Assembly (NCBI GenBank): GCA_964434165.1
Contig: CAYSUS010000022.1
Location: forward strand, 19,208 to 83,207
Length of the DNA stretch: 64,000 nt
Direction of reading: 5' to 3'
From: CAYSUS01 sp964434165
GTDB taxonomy: Bacteria; Planctomycetota; Planctomycetia; Pirellulales; Thermoguttaceae
A model generated the notes under the pieces. The model was not told the origin of the DNA. It ran no database searches and was given only the letters and a program-made list of their open reading frames with translations. Of the stretch, positions 52,138 to 61,418 are shown in pieces. Position 1 is the first letter of the stretch, and every line of letters starts with the position of its first letter. The position numbers were made by a program, and so were the translations under genes.

Positions 52138-53130
52138 CTACATATGCAGTTCCACCACGTCCTTGTCGTGCAGCACGTAGTCGCCTTTGACCTGGGTGCC
52201 GGGGTGGACGTCGGTGCCCCACACGCGGGCGAACTTCAGCTTGTCCAGGTAGTCCTTATGGATCAGCCCGGCCAGGTCCATCAGGGTCTGCCCGCGGCGG
52301 ACCGTGAACGGCCGGTCGTAGTCGGGATCCTTGGCGGCGGGCGTCTTGGTGTACACCCGCACGACGTCGAGCGAGCGGTAGATCGCATCGACCAGCGGCT
52401 CCAGCCCCGTCTTCTCCCTGGCCGAGATCACGAACTCGCGAAAGTCCATCGGCATCAGCTCGTGCATCAGCTCCAGGCGCGCTGGAGCGTCGGGCAGGTC
52501 GATCTTGTTCGGCGCCAGAAACGTCTGCGTGTAGGAGACGCCGATGTCCTCCTCGTCGAGGTACTGCGTGGTGGCCAGCCGCGTCTTCGAGCCATTGAGG
52601 CGCTCCAGGACCTCCTGACACTGCTCGATCCCGTCGTCCGAGCCCAGATCGACCAGCAGCAGGGCCAGGTCGGCCGCCCGGATCAGCCCCACCGTGTTCG
52701 TCTCCAGGAAGTCCGCGGTGATCGGCGGCGTGTCGATCAACTGCACGGCCACGTCCTCCCAGGGCATCATGCCGGGCGAGGGAAGCTGCGTGGTAAACGG
52801 GTAGGGGGCCACTTCCGGGGTGGCCCGGGTCAGGCTCGTCATGAGCTGGCTTTTCCCGGCGTTCGGACCGCCGAGGAGGATCACGGTGCCGGCCCCCTGG
52901 CGCGGGATGCGGAAGCCCTTGCCCTTCTTGGGCGACTTCTTCTCCGACTGAATCTCCCGCTTGGCCTTGGCGATCTTGGCCTTGAGCATCGCCTGGAGGT
53001 GATCGGTCCCCTTGTGCTTGGGGATCTCCTGGAGCATCACCTGGAGGCACTTCAGCTCCTCATCGACGGTCGTGGCGCGGCGATACTCCTCCTCGGCCTT
53101 GAGGTATTGCGCGGTGAGGTTGGCTGGCAT
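52138..53130 (-). CDS. TGS-domain GTPase (Obg/DRG-like)
   Basis: A 330-residue GTP-binding protein. A charged helical N-terminus (about 1-70) precedes the G domain: P-loop GGPNAGKS at about 87-94, a switch-II-like IDTPPIT in place of DTPG, and G4 NKID near 208. The last 75 residues (FTVRRGQTLMDLAGLIHKDYLDKLKFARVWG, GDYVLHDKDVVELHM) form a TGS domain. Relatives bind ribosomes or tRNA-related factors; the specific role is unknown. The ATG has a normal position; downstream gene is polX. Confidence 0.88.
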   Translation of the reverse strand: MPANLTAQYLKAEEEYRRATTVDEELKCLQVMLQEIPKHKGTDHLQAMLKAKIAKAKREIQSEKKSPKKGKGFRIPRQGAGTVILLGGPNAGKSQLMTSLTRATPEVAPYPFTTQLPSPGMMPWEDVAVQLIDTPPITADFLETNTVGLIRAADLALLLVDLGSDDGIEQCQEVLERLNGSKTRLATTQYLDEEDIGVSYTQTFLAPNKIDLPDAPARLELMHELMPMDFREFVISAREKTGLEPLVDAIYRSLDVVRVYTKTPAAKDPDYDRPFTVRRGQTLMDLAGLIHKDYLDKLKFARVWGTDVHPGTQVKGDYVLHDKDVVELHM

Positions 53131-53533
53131 GGTTCCCGGTCAGTCGCAGACGCTTCTCCAATCCTGAACTCCTTGTCTTCGTCATGATACCGGCCGTGCA
53201 TGGGGGTGGATAGGGTCGCAAGCGGGGACCCGACGGCCACCGCAGGCGATGTTGCGGCGCATAAGACGGCTCGTTTTTTGAGCCTTGAATGCCGGCAGAC
53301 CGCGGGCTACAACCGTTGGCAGCGACCCTCCTAACCGCACTGCCCCACAACCCTCCTCGATGACGCATTCTTCGCAGAGCCCCGAGTCGTCCGCAACTCG
53401 CGCTCAAGGCAAGCGCACCTGCCAGCCCGCTACGCAAGTGCTTTTCCGATCAACACTTGCGCCAGAGATGCCCGAGCGGGGCTCCCGATCCTGGAAAAAC
53501 TGCAACCTGTTGACCAAACGAGGTCTCCGCCCG
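53131..53533. other. 403-bp divergent spacer with perfect inverted repeat
   Basis: No supported gene. CGCAAGTG (53432-53439) and CACTTGCG (53453-53460) are perfect 8-bp arms with a 13-base loop, about 75 bases before ATG 53534; this could be a leader hairpin or operator of the next gene. Confidence 0.5.
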
Positions 53534-54763
53534 ATGACGAACCGTCACAATAACTCGTTGTCCCGCAGGCTGTTCACGTGCTTGGTCCTCCTCGTCCTTG
53601 CCGCGGCAGAGGCCGTCGGACAGCCCCCTCAACGGAACTACGGACCGTGGGACCTGGCCGCGCTGAAGAAGGCGCCCGTCGCCACCTGGGGCGAGGCTGA
53701 GACGACCGACGGTGTGTCGCTGCGTGAGGTCTTCTACCGGGGCGATCCGCTGGACGGCATGCCGACCCGCGTGTTCGCCTACTACGCCCGGCCGGCCAAG
53801 GGCGACGGTCCCTTCCCCGGCATGGTCCTGGTCCACGGCGGCGGGGGCACGGCGTTTCGCGAGTGGGTCGAGCTTTGGGCCAAGCGCGGGTACTGCGCGA
53901 TCGCCATGGACCTGGCTGGCTGTGGGCCGGGCCGCAAGAAGCTTGGGGACGGAGGCCCGGGCCAGGGGCACCCCGAGAAGTTCGAAGGTCTCACCGGCGA
54001 CGACCAGGTCAAGCGGATGTGGACCTACCACGCCGTGGCCGCGGTGGTCCGCGGGCATTCGCTACTGGCCTCGCGCGAGGAGGTCGATGCGAACCGCATC
54101 GGCATCACTGGGATAAGCTGGGGCGGGTACCTCACCTCGATTGTGGCCGGCATCGACGACCGGCTCAAGGTGGCCGTGCCGGTCTACGGCTGCGGGTTCC
54201 TTCACGAGAACAGTTGCTGGCTGAAGCTGTTCGCCAAGATGACGCCGGAGGAGCGCGAGCGGTGGGTCCGCTGGTTCGACCCCTCGCAGTACCTGCCCGG
54301 CGTGCGGTGCCCGATCCTCTTCATCAACGGGACCAACGACTTCGCCTATCCTCTGGACAGCTACCAGAAGAGCTACCGCGCCGTGCCGGGGCCGGTGCAG
54401 GTGCGGATCGAGGTCCGCATGCCGCACGGTCACCCGCAAGGCTGGGCGCCCAAGGAGATCGGCCTGTTCGTCGATAGCGTGCTCCGCGGCGGCGACCCGC
54501 CGCCGCGTTTCGCGGCCATGGAGACCTCCGGCGGCGTGGCCCGGGCGCGATTCGAGGCCAAGGTGCCGGTCGTGGAGGGCCATCTGCACTATACGACCGA
54601 CACGGGCGACTGGAAGGAGCGGAAGTGGCAGACGGTCCAGGCCGAGGTCAAAGGCGGGACGGTATCGGCAAAGCTTCCCGACGCCCGGCCGATCGTGTGC
54701 TACCTGAGCGTGACGGACCGGCGCGGGGCGATGATGAGCACGGAGCATGCGTGCATCGAGTAA
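53534..54763 (+). CDS. Secreted alpha/beta hydrolase (acetyl-xylan-esterase-like)
   Basis: A 409-residue exported hydrolase. The signal peptide is at about 10-29 (LFTCLVLLVLAAAEAVG). The core fold has VLVHGGGGTAF (oxyanion region), MDLAGCG, the nucleophile elbow GISWGG (about residue 196), ILFINGTNDFAYP (acid loop) and MPHGHPQGW with the likely catalytic His. C-terminal strand-rich region follows. Substrates of this class are acetylated polysaccharides or peptides; which one is not readable. Upstream in-frame sequence has no signal, so ATG 53534 is used. Confidence 0.82.
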   Translation: MTNRHNNSLSRRLFTCLVLLVLAAAEAVGQPPQRNYGPWDLAALKKAPVATWGEAETTDGVSLREVFYRGDPLDGMPTRVFAYYARPAKGDGPFPGMVLVHGGGGTAFREWVELWAKRGYCAIAMDLAGCGPGRKKLGDGGPGQGHPEKFEGLTGDDQVKRMWTYHAVAAVVRGHSLLASREEVDANRIGITGISWGGYLTSIVAGIDDRLKVAVPVYGCGFLHENSCWLKLFAKMTPEERERWVRWFDPSQYLPGVRCPILFINGTNDFAYPLDSYQKSYRAVPGPVQVRIEVRMPHGHPQGWAPKEIGLFVDSVLRGGDPPPRFAAMETSGGVARARFEAKVPVVEGHLHYTTDTGDWKERKWQTVQAEVKGGTVSAKLPDARPIVCYLSVTDRRGAMMSTEHACIE

Positions 54764-54828
54764 CGCACGGAGGACGCCTCATCCCTTGCACACGGCATCG
54801 CAGGGACGTTAGCATTGGCGGCGTGCCC

Positions 54829-54861
54829 AGAGTTCCGAAGTCTCGAAGGCTTCGGAACTCT
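54829..54861. repeat. ACTTCCGAAGTC-family palindrome with compensatory change
   Basis: AGAGTTCCGAAG (54829-54840) and CTTCGGAACTCT (54850-54861) are perfect 12-bp arms. Relative to the consensus, one C-to-G change in the left arm is matched by the partner change in the right arm, which supports selection on the folded form. It lies between the hydrolase and the reductase genes. Confidence 0.85.
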
Positions 54862-54899
54862 CGATTCCCGCACCAACCATCACTCCCAGGAGCAACACC

Positions 54900-55604
54900 A
54901 TGCGAGACGACCTGACGCGGCGGAAGTTCCTCGGCGCGGCCGGGGCCGCAATGGCCGCCTCGGCCGCCTATGCGGCCGCGGCCGAGGACCAGCCGGCCTC
55001 GGGGAAGATCAAGATCCTCGCCGTCAATTGCAGCCCCAAGAAGGGTGGCAGCGTGGCCAAGGCCCTCCGGATCGCCTTGGACGGGGCCCAGGAGACGGAC
55101 CCCCGGGTCGAGACCGAGCTGCTCGAGCTGTCGGGCATGAAGATCCACGGCTACGCGGCGGCGGGCATCCCCGTGCCCGAGGGCGAGAAAGACGACTTCC
55201 TCGCCATCGCTCCCAAGTTCGACGACCCGGCCGTGCGAGGCATCATCCTCGGTACCCCGGTCTATTTTTCCAACATGAGCTCGCTCTGCAAGGAGCTGAT
55301 CGAACGGTTCATGACCTTCCGCAAGAACGACTTCGCCCTGCGCAACAAGGTGGCCGGCGTGGTCGCGGTGGGCGGGGCGCGCAACGGCGGCCAGGAGCTG
55401 GCCATCCAGAGCATCCAGGCGGGGCTGTTCGGGCAGCAGATGATCGTCGTGGGCCAGGCCCCTCCGGGCGGACACGGCGGGGCCTCGATCTGGAACGTCA
55501 AATCGCTCGAAGGCGACGTGGCCGCGGACGAGCAGAACGTGATCCAGGCCAGGAGCGTGGGCCAGCGCGTGGCCGAGGTCGCGCTCGCCCTGGCCGGCAC
55601 CTGA
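54900..55604 (+). CDS. TAT-exported NADPH-dependent FMN reductase / flavodoxin-like protein
   Basis: A 234-residue protein with a twin-arginine leader (LTRRKFLGAAGAAMAAS). The mature part is a flavodoxin-like fold: ILAVNCSPKKGGSVAKAL (FMN phosphate loop), IILGTPVYFSNMSSLCKELIERF and GVVAVGGARNGGQE, as in NADPH-dependent FMN reductases and iron-sulfur flavoproteins. It should carry FMN into the periplasm as a folded protein. The ferredoxin gene follows 54 bp later, a possible redox partner. Confidence 0.88.
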   Translation: MRDDLTRRKFLGAAGAAMAASAAYAAAAEDQPASGKIKILAVNCSPKKGGSVAKALRIALDGAQETDPRVETELLELSGMKIHGYAAAGIPVPEGEKDDFLAIAPKFDDPAVRGIILGTPVYFSNMSSLCKELIERFMTFRKNDFALRNKVAGVVAVGGARNGGQELAIQSIQAGLFGQQMIVVGQAPPGGHGGASIWNVKSLEGDVAADEQNVIQARSVGQRVAEVALALAGT

Positions 55605-55658
55605 CGGGTTCGTTTCACTTCGTACTCCCGTACATCCGCACCTCGCACTCCAGACTCG

Positions 55659-56045
55659 TTGAACCGCCCCGAAGACTTCGCCGACGCCCTCCGATTGGCC
55701 CGCCGCGCGGCCGAGCAGCTCGACCTCCAGGCCGCGCGGCGGCATATCCTCCTGTGCTGCGACCAGACCAAGCCCAAGTGCTGTGATCGCCAGCGGTCGC
55801 TCCTCGCCTGGGAGTACCTCAAGAAACGGCTGGAGGAGCTGGGCTTGGCAGGCGCCGGCGGCGTGCTCCGCACCAAGGCCAATTGCCTGCGGGTCTGCAC
55901 GAGCGGGCCCGTGGCCGTGGTGTACCCTGAAGGGGCCTGGTACGCCCTCTGCGGCCCGCCGGTCCTGGAGCGGATCATCCAGGAGCACCTCCTTGGCGGG
56001 CGGGTGGTCACAGACTACCTGATCTGCGAGAGGCCGCTGGCTTGA
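55659..56045 (+). CDS. Thioredoxin-like [2Fe-2S] ferredoxin
   Basis: A 128-residue protein with Cys residues in CCDQTKPKCC and CLRVC, the pattern of thioredoxin-like 2Fe-2S ferredoxins, together with LEELGLAGAGGVLRTKANCLRVCTSGPVAVVYPEG, which matches the family. No ATG is available; TTG 55659 gives the family length. It lies 54 bp after the FMN reductase gene, but without an export signal it would act in the cytoplasm. Confidence 0.82.
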   Translation: MNRPEDFADALRLARRAAEQLDLQAARRHILLCCDQTKPKCCDRQRSLLAWEYLKKRLEELGLAGAGGVLRTKANCLRVCTSGPVAVVYPEGAWYALCGPPVLERIIQEHLLGGRVVTDYLICERPLA

Positions 56046-56127
56046 TTCCGGCCGCGCGGGCGAATATCGTTGAATCCGACCGACCCGGAATATTCACTCC
56101 GCCCCTGCTATCAGGAAGCCTTCAGCC

Positions 56128-57051
56128 ATGAAACCCAGTTCGAATCCTCGTGTTTCCCGCCGCCACCTCCTCCAGGGCGCCGCCGGTGCCGCGGTCGCCG
56201 CGGGCGTGGCCATGCCGGCCATCCGTTCGCTCGCCGCCGGGGAGGAGAAGGGCCCGGCCGCGACCAAGGGCCGCATCCGCCAGTCGGTCTGCAACTGGTG
56301 CTTCATGGGCGACTGCTCGCCCAAGCCGTGGTCGCTCGACGAGCTGTGCCGGCACGCCAAGGCCCTGGGCATCCAGTCGGTCGAGCTGGTCGCGCCCGAG
56401 GATTTCCCCACGCTTAAGAAGCACGGCCTGGTGAACGCCATGGTCCCCAGCCACTGGTTCGACAAGGCGTGGAACCATAAGGAGAACTGGGCCATGTGCA
56501 AGGAGAAGATCGAGAAGGCCGTGGATGCGGCGGCCGCGGCCGGCTTCCCCAACGTGATCACCTTCTCCGGCTTCCGCGAGGGCATGGACGACCAGGTGGG
56601 CCTGGACAACACGGTGGCCGGCCTGAAGACCGTGATCGGCTACGCCGAGAAGAAGAAGGTCAACCTCTGCATCGAGATCCTCAACAGCCGCGTGGACGTG
56701 GAGATGAAGGGCCACCCCGGCTACATGGGCGATACGGCCGAGTGGTGCGCCGAGGTCTGTAAGCGGATCGGCTCGCCGCGCATGAAGATCCTCTTCGACA
56801 TCTACCACGTGCAGATCATGCAGGGCGACGTGATCACGCGGATCAAGCAGTTCAAGGACTACATTGGCCACTACCACACGGCCGGCGTGCCGGGGCGCAA
56901 CGAATTGGACGAGAATCAGGAGATCAACTACCCGCCCATCATGCGGACGATCGTGGAGACCGGCTTCACGGGCTTCGTGGCCCAGGAGTTCATCCCCACG
57001 CGCGACCCGCTCACGTCGCTGCGCCAGGCCGTGAAGCTGTGCGACGTATGA
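56128..57051 (+). CDS. TAT-exported hydroxypyruvate isomerase-like TIM-barrel protein
   Basis: A 307-residue protein with leader SRRHLLQGAAGAAVAAGVA and a xylose-isomerase-like TIM barrel. CIEILNSRVD (Glu), FDIYHVQI (Asp) and HTAGVPGRNELDENQEINY, the last being a clear hydroxypyruvate-isomerase (Hyi) signature, provide metal and substrate sites. Exported copies of this family are common in planctomycetes, where the substrate is usually an unknown sugar or keto acid. Followed by a spacer with three palindromes. Confidence 0.85.
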   Translation: MKPSSNPRVSRRHLLQGAAGAAVAAGVAMPAIRSLAAGEEKGPAATKGRIRQSVCNWCFMGDCSPKPWSLDELCRHAKALGIQSVELVAPEDFPTLKKHGLVNAMVPSHWFDKAWNHKENWAMCKEKIEKAVDAAAAAGFPNVITFSGFREGMDDQVGLDNTVAGLKTVIGYAEKKKVNLCIEILNSRVDVEMKGHPGYMGDTAEWCAEVCKRIGSPRMKILFDIYHVQIMQGDVITRIKQFKDYIGHYHTAGVPGRNELDENQEINYPPIMRTIVETGFTGFVAQEFIPTRDPLTSLRQAVKLCDV

Positions 57052-57062
57052 CCATGTGGCCG

Positions 57063-57148
57063 GCGGACTTGTCCGCAGGTCGTTCCAGCCGACGAGCCTG
57101 CTCGCCGGTCGCGTCTCATTCAACTCCACCGGCGAACGAGTTCGCCGG
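57063..57148. repeat. Three short near-palindromes in one spacer
   Basis: GCGGAC-tt-GTCCGC (57063-57076), CGAGC-ct-GCTCG (about 57095-57107) and CCGGCGAAC-ga-GTTCGCCGG (57129-57148) follow each other between the isomerase stop and the SGNH hydrolase. All have 5-9 bp arms and a 2-base loop. Confidence 0.75.
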
Positions 57149-57170
57149 CGGAATATCGGGAACCACTCCC

Positions 57171-57911
57171 ATGATTCGATTCTCCATTCACCGTTTGACC
57201 GCGTTCGGCCTGACCTTCGCGTTGGTGGCGGTGCTTGCCGCAACCGCTGCGGCCAAGCCGGCCAAGAAGCCCCGCACGGCCGAGGACGCCCTCACGCCGG
57301 CGGTCAAGAATCCCGAGCGCCACGAGGGGTTCCTCGCCCGGATCAAGGAGGGCCCGGTGGGGCTGTTGTTCCTGGGCGATTCCATCACCGACGCCTGGCC
57401 CAGGCGCGGCAAGGAGAGTTGGGCCAAGTTCGCGCCGTACAACCCGGCCGACTTCGGCATTAGCGGCGACCGCACCGAGCACGTGCTGTGGCGGATCACC
57501 AATGGCGAACTGGAGGGCATCGACCCCAAGGTCACCGTGATCATGATCGGCACGAACAACATCGGGCACTTCGCCGATGAGAAGCCCGCATGGGCGGCGG
57601 CCGGCGTGAAGAAGATCGTCGACACGGTCCACGCCAAGCTGCCCAACACGCGGGTCCTGCTCCTGGCCGTGTTCCCGCGCGGGACCAAGGACTCGACGCC
57701 TCGCAAGAGGGTCGACGCGATCAACGCCCTCATCTGCAAGCTGGGCGACGGGAAGAAGACGGTGTACCTGGACATTGGCGACGAGTTCCTCGACGACGAG
57801 GGGAACCTGCCCAAGGAGATCATGCCCGACCTCTTGCACCCCAACGCCAAGGGCTACGACATCTGGTACGAGGCCATGTGGCCCACGCTGGAGAAGATGC
57901 TGAAGGAGTAG
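57171..57911 (+). CDS. Secreted SGNH/GDSL hydrolase
   Basis: A 246-residue exported esterase-like protein with signal peptide (about 8-28). The SGNH blocks are GDSITDAW (Ser, block I), GISGDRTEHVLW (Gly, block II), GTNNIGH (Asn, block III) and DLLHPNAKGY (Asp-His, block V), so the catalytic set is complete. It likely deacylates sugars or lipids. ATG 57171 gives the signal peptide. Confidence 0.9.
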   Translation: MIRFSIHRLTAFGLTFALVAVLAATAAAKPAKKPRTAEDALTPAVKNPERHEGFLARIKEGPVGLLFLGDSITDAWPRRGKESWAKFAPYNPADFGISGDRTEHVLWRITNGELEGIDPKVTVIMIGTNNIGHFADEKPAWAAAGVKKIVDTVHAKLPNTRVLLLAVFPRGTKDSTPRKRVDAINALICKLGDGKKTVYLDIGDEFLDDEGNLPKEIMPDLLHPNAKGYDIWYEAMWPTLEKMLKE

Positions 57912-58112
57912 GCGCGGGGCTGTTTGTGCGAGTGGCGCACGTTGAAACGCCGGGGCCGTGTGGACGAGCCGTGTCGCGCGTTGACGTTCGCCGCAAACCC
58001 TTTACCATTAAGGATGGTAGGTACGTAGGCTGGGTCGCGCTCGACCCGCAATGCGGCGAACGCGGGCGGATGGCGGACGCTCTAGCGCTTTCGCGGAAAG
58101 GAGCGTCGTGCG

Positions 58113-59907
58113 ATGAGAAGGTCACTCGTCGGGCTGTTGGTCGCCGGAATCGTGGGCTCCTCCGCGGCCTGGGCGGCGGAGCGAGGACTGCGCGGGGGGG
58201 GGTCGCTTCCGGTCGTCGGGGAGTCCCTCGGCCCCCGCAGTGCGGACCCCATCTCCCAGATCGCCTGGTGTTCCCCGGGTGACGGCAAGGCCCGCCCCGT
58301 CCTCGGGACGGTTTCAACGGCCTCCGCAGCCGTCACCTCGGGTCACACCCCCGCCGCGCGTGTCCCCGTCGCCGCGGCTTCCCGCCGTCACTCCGCGTCC
58401 CTCGGCGCGCCCGTCGGGCGGGAGTCCGAGCTGGTTGAGTCGCTTGCCGAGCACGGGACGCGGCGCGACCTTGGGCCCCAGCTTCCGAACACTCCCCTCG
58501 GTGCGTCCCACGCCACGCCCCACCCCGAGCCAGCCGACCGTGAGCCTGCCCGCGCAGGGTCCGTCGTCGGGCGGGTCGCGCTTTCGCCCCAGCCCGCGAC
58601 CGGACCTGGGCATTCGTCCCCGCCCGTCCGCCGGCGCGGGCTCGACCGGCGTCTCCATCCTTCCCGATCGGCCCGGAAGCAAGTCCGACTTGCCCAACGC
58701 TCGGTTCCGGCCCCGCCCGGCGCCGGGGGTGGAGTCGCCGTCGCTGCGCCCCCGGCCGCGGGGCGACGTCACCATTCTGCCCGACCGACCGGAGAGCGGG
58801 TTACGCCCGCGGCCGCGCCCCCGGCCCTCGCCGGGCCCGGGCGCGGGTCCGTCACCGCGACCTCGGCCTGAGCCCGACCCGGGCGTGAAGCCCTCGCCCA
58901 AGCCGAGACCGGGCCCCGGCATCGAGCCGGCTCCCGATTCCGGCCGCCGCCATCCGGGTCGCCACTCGGACCGCCACGCCCGGCTGCACCAAGGCAAGCG
59001 CCCTCCGCAACACCACCATCCTCATCGCAAGGGGCAATGGTACCACCGGCCCGGGTACTGGTATGGGCTGTGGCCGCACTACCACGTCTGCCACTGGCAC
59101 CGCTACGGCTATCGGCCCTGGGCCTGGGTCACGTGGCCGACGGTGAGCGTGTGGTTCGGGTATCCTGCCCAGCCGGTGTATTACAACTATTACGTGCTGA
59201 ACGGATACGTGTACAACGGCGACGCCCGGCTGGCTTCCGTGTCCACATACGCGCGGCAGGCCGGCAGCCTGGCCGCCGCGGCTCCGGCCCCGGCCGACGA
59301 GGGGGACTGGCTGCCGCTGGGGGTCTTTGGCCTGGCGCCCGACGGCACGGCGGAGCCCGAAGTCGTGGTGCAGCTCGCCGCGGCGAAAAGCGGCGTTGTG
59401 GCCGGTACCTACTACCATGCCGGCAAGGGCATCACGCTGCCGATCTCCGGCTCGATCGACAAGGCCACCCAGCGCGTGGCCTGGCGCGTGGGCGGCGAGC
59501 GGGGTGTGCTCATGGAGACGGGCCTGGGCGACCTGACCAAGGACGAGGCATCGGTGTTGATTCACTTTCCCGAGGGGGTGAGCGAGTCGTGGGCCATGAC
59601 CCGGGTGAACGAGGAGGCCGCCGAGCAGGCGGCCGGCGCGATGAAGGCCCAGACCAAGCGTCTCGACCTGGCCGCCTCGTGGGACTTCCTCCAGCGGTCG
59701 CTGGACGACGACTGGAAGAAGTACCTCGACCTGCCCGCCGATCTCGACGCGCCCGACGCGGTCCCGGAGGCCGACGCCTTGAAGAAGTCCCTCGCACGGT
59801 TCGAGAGGATCGCCTCCAACCCGCGGTATCGCGTGGTCGCAGAGCTGCCGGGCTTCCACTCCACGCGCAGGCTGCTGGAGCAGTACGTGGCCTCGCTGGG
59901 GCCGTAA
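58113..59907 (+). pseudogene. Secreted Pro/Arg-rich protein, frame broken in a G9 run
   Basis: ATG 58113 encodes a clear signal peptide (LVGLLVAGIVGSSAAWAAERG), but this frame is not the one that carries the conserved body. The body is in the next frame, open from before 58200 to 59907: a 200-residue Pro/Arg/Ser-rich part with repeated ILPDRP, then a Tyr/Trp/His-rich patch (YWYGLWPHYHVCHWHRYGYRPWAWV), and a folded C-terminal domain of about 250 residues. The two frames meet at G9 (58194-58202). With one G less, a 598-residue protein with signal peptide results. It is a sequencing slip, a phase-variable run or a real mutation. The C-terminal domain is not recognised. Confidence 0.7.
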
Positions 59908-59999
59908 GCGTGGACGGGCAGATGGTCTCCTCGCCCCGCTTCGCAGATCTGGAGGTCGTGCGACCCCGCGAAGACGTACCCCCCTGCCTGGAGAATCCC

Positions 60000-61187
60000 A
60001 TGCGATACCTCGCGCTGATTGCCGCGGTTCTTCTTCCTTCGGCGACCTGCCTGAGCGCGGAGACGGTCCTTCAGGCAACCGACGACGCGTCGCTCCGCGC
60101 GGCCCTCGGCAAGGCCGGGCCCGGCACGCGGATCGCCATCGCGGCTGGCCGCTACCGCCCGGGCGTGTACGTCTCAAACCTCCAGGGCACGGCCGAGGAG
60201 CCGATCGTCATCGAGGGGGCCGACCCCGACGACCCGCCCCGCTTCGAGGGCGGAAGCGAGGCCTGGCATCTGAGCGACTGCGCGCACCTGGTGCTGCGCA
60301 ACCTGGCCGTGAGCGGCCAGTCGGGCAACGGGCTGAACATCGACGACGGCGGCTCCTTCGACACGCCCGCCCACCATGTCACGCTGCAAGGCATCCACGT
60401 CACGCGGGTCGGGCCGCGCGGCAACCACGACGGGATCAAGCTCTCCGGCCTCGACGACTTCACCCTCCGCGACTGCACGATCGAGGGCTGGGGCGGATCG
60501 GCCATCGACATGGTCGGCTGCCATCGCGGCCTGATCGAGGGCTGCACGTTCCGCGGGCTGGAGGGTTGCTCGAATACCACGGGACCGCAGTGCAAGGGCG
60601 GCTCCAGCCAGATCACCATCCGCCGCTCGACGTTCATCGACGGCGGCGATCGGGCCGTCAACCTCGGTGGCTCCACCGGAACGCCCTACTTCCGCCCCCA
60701 GCGCGCGAAGTACGAGGCCAAGGAGATCACCGTCGAAGGCTGCACGTTCACGGGCAGCATCGCGCCGGTGGCCTTCGTCGGAGTCGATGGGGCGACGTTT
60801 CGCTACAACACGCTCTACCGGCCCGGGAAGTGGGTGATGCGGATCCTTCAGGAGACGACGGCCCCGGGCTTTCCGCCATGCCGCAACGGGGTCTTCGAAC
60901 GCAACCTGATCGTCTTCCGCCGCGCGGACGTGCGCGTATTCGTCAACGTGGGCCCCAACACGGCGCCCGGGACGTTCCGGTTCGCCGACAATCTCTGGTA
61001 CTGCGAGGACCGGCCCGAGGCGAGCCGGCCCAGGCTGCCGGCCGCCGAGACCGACGGGGTGTACGGGCTCGATCCCAGGCTCGCCGCGCCGGAGAAGGGG
61101 GACTTCACACCGCGTGCGGAGAAGGCGAAGGATTATGGGGCCGGGGCGCTTCCTTCGGAAAGCAAGTCGCTGCCCCGGGGACGGTGA
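60000..61187 (+). CDS. Secreted parallel beta-helix (pectate-lyase-like) protein
   Basis: A 395-residue exported protein; signal peptide about 1-19 (ending LSA). It opens with the polysaccharide-lyase-like SLRAALGKAGPGTRIAIAAGRY and then has regular helix rungs: HLVLRNLAVSGQSGNGLNIDDGG, HVTLQGIHVTRVGPRGNHDGIKLSGLDDFTLRDCTIEG, DMVGCHRGLIEGCTFRG. This is a right-handed beta-helix; lyase, epimerase or hydrolase activity on a uronic-acid polymer is possible. No catalytic residue can be fixed. Confidence 0.82.
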   Translation: MRYLALIAAVLLPSATCLSAETVLQATDDASLRAALGKAGPGTRIAIAAGRYRPGVYVSNLQGTAEEPIVIEGADPDDPPRFEGGSEAWHLSDCAHLVLRNLAVSGQSGNGLNIDDGGSFDTPAHHVTLQGIHVTRVGPRGNHDGIKLSGLDDFTLRDCTIEGWGGSAIDMVGCHRGLIEGCTFRGLEGCSNTTGPQCKGGSSQITIRRSTFIDGGDRAVNLGGSTGTPYFRPQRAKYEAKEITVEGCTFTGSIAPVAFVGVDGATFRYNTLYRPGKWVMRILQETTAPGFPPCRNGVFERNLIVFRRADVRVFVNVGPNTAPGTFRFADNLWYCEDRPEASRPRLPAAETDGVYGLDPRLAAPEKGDFTPRAEKAKDYGAGALPSESKSLPRGR

Positions 61188-61205
61188 GCGCGATCCTGTG
61201 GAAAC

Positions 61206-61418
61206 GTGGAAGCGGCGGACGAGCAACCGCCCGAATCGGCCCGGCGCCTTCAGTTCGGCGTGCGATGGCTGCTGATTGCGGCGTGCCTGGCCGCCGTGAC
61301 TCCCGCCTCGACGATGCTTCGGGTTATGATGGGGGGGAGGCAGAACCGCTTCCGACGTCCGAAGCCCCCGAGATTCAATCCGTCCCCTCGCGCTTGTTCA
61401 ATCAGGAGGACCTCATGA
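61206..61418 (+). CDS. Small possible membrane protein overlapping the next gene
   Basis: A 70-residue frame from GTG 61206. RRLQFGVRWLLIAACLAAVTP is close to the RRFQFSLRTLL-type single-helix proteins frequent in planctomycetes. Its TGA overlaps the next ATG (ATGA at 61415-61418), so coupling is plausible. The last 25 residues look random, so it may instead be leader sequence. Uncertain. Confidence 0.4.
   Translation: MEAADEQPPESARRLQFGVRWLLIAACLAAVTPASTMLRVMMGGRQNRFRRPKPPRFNPSPRACSIRRTS

Noticed and set aside
58240..58242. GTG 58240 as the true start of the Pro/Arg-rich protein
   Set aside because: The frame is open well before it and the upstream frame carries a clean signal peptide, so a frame break in the G9 run is the simpler reading.
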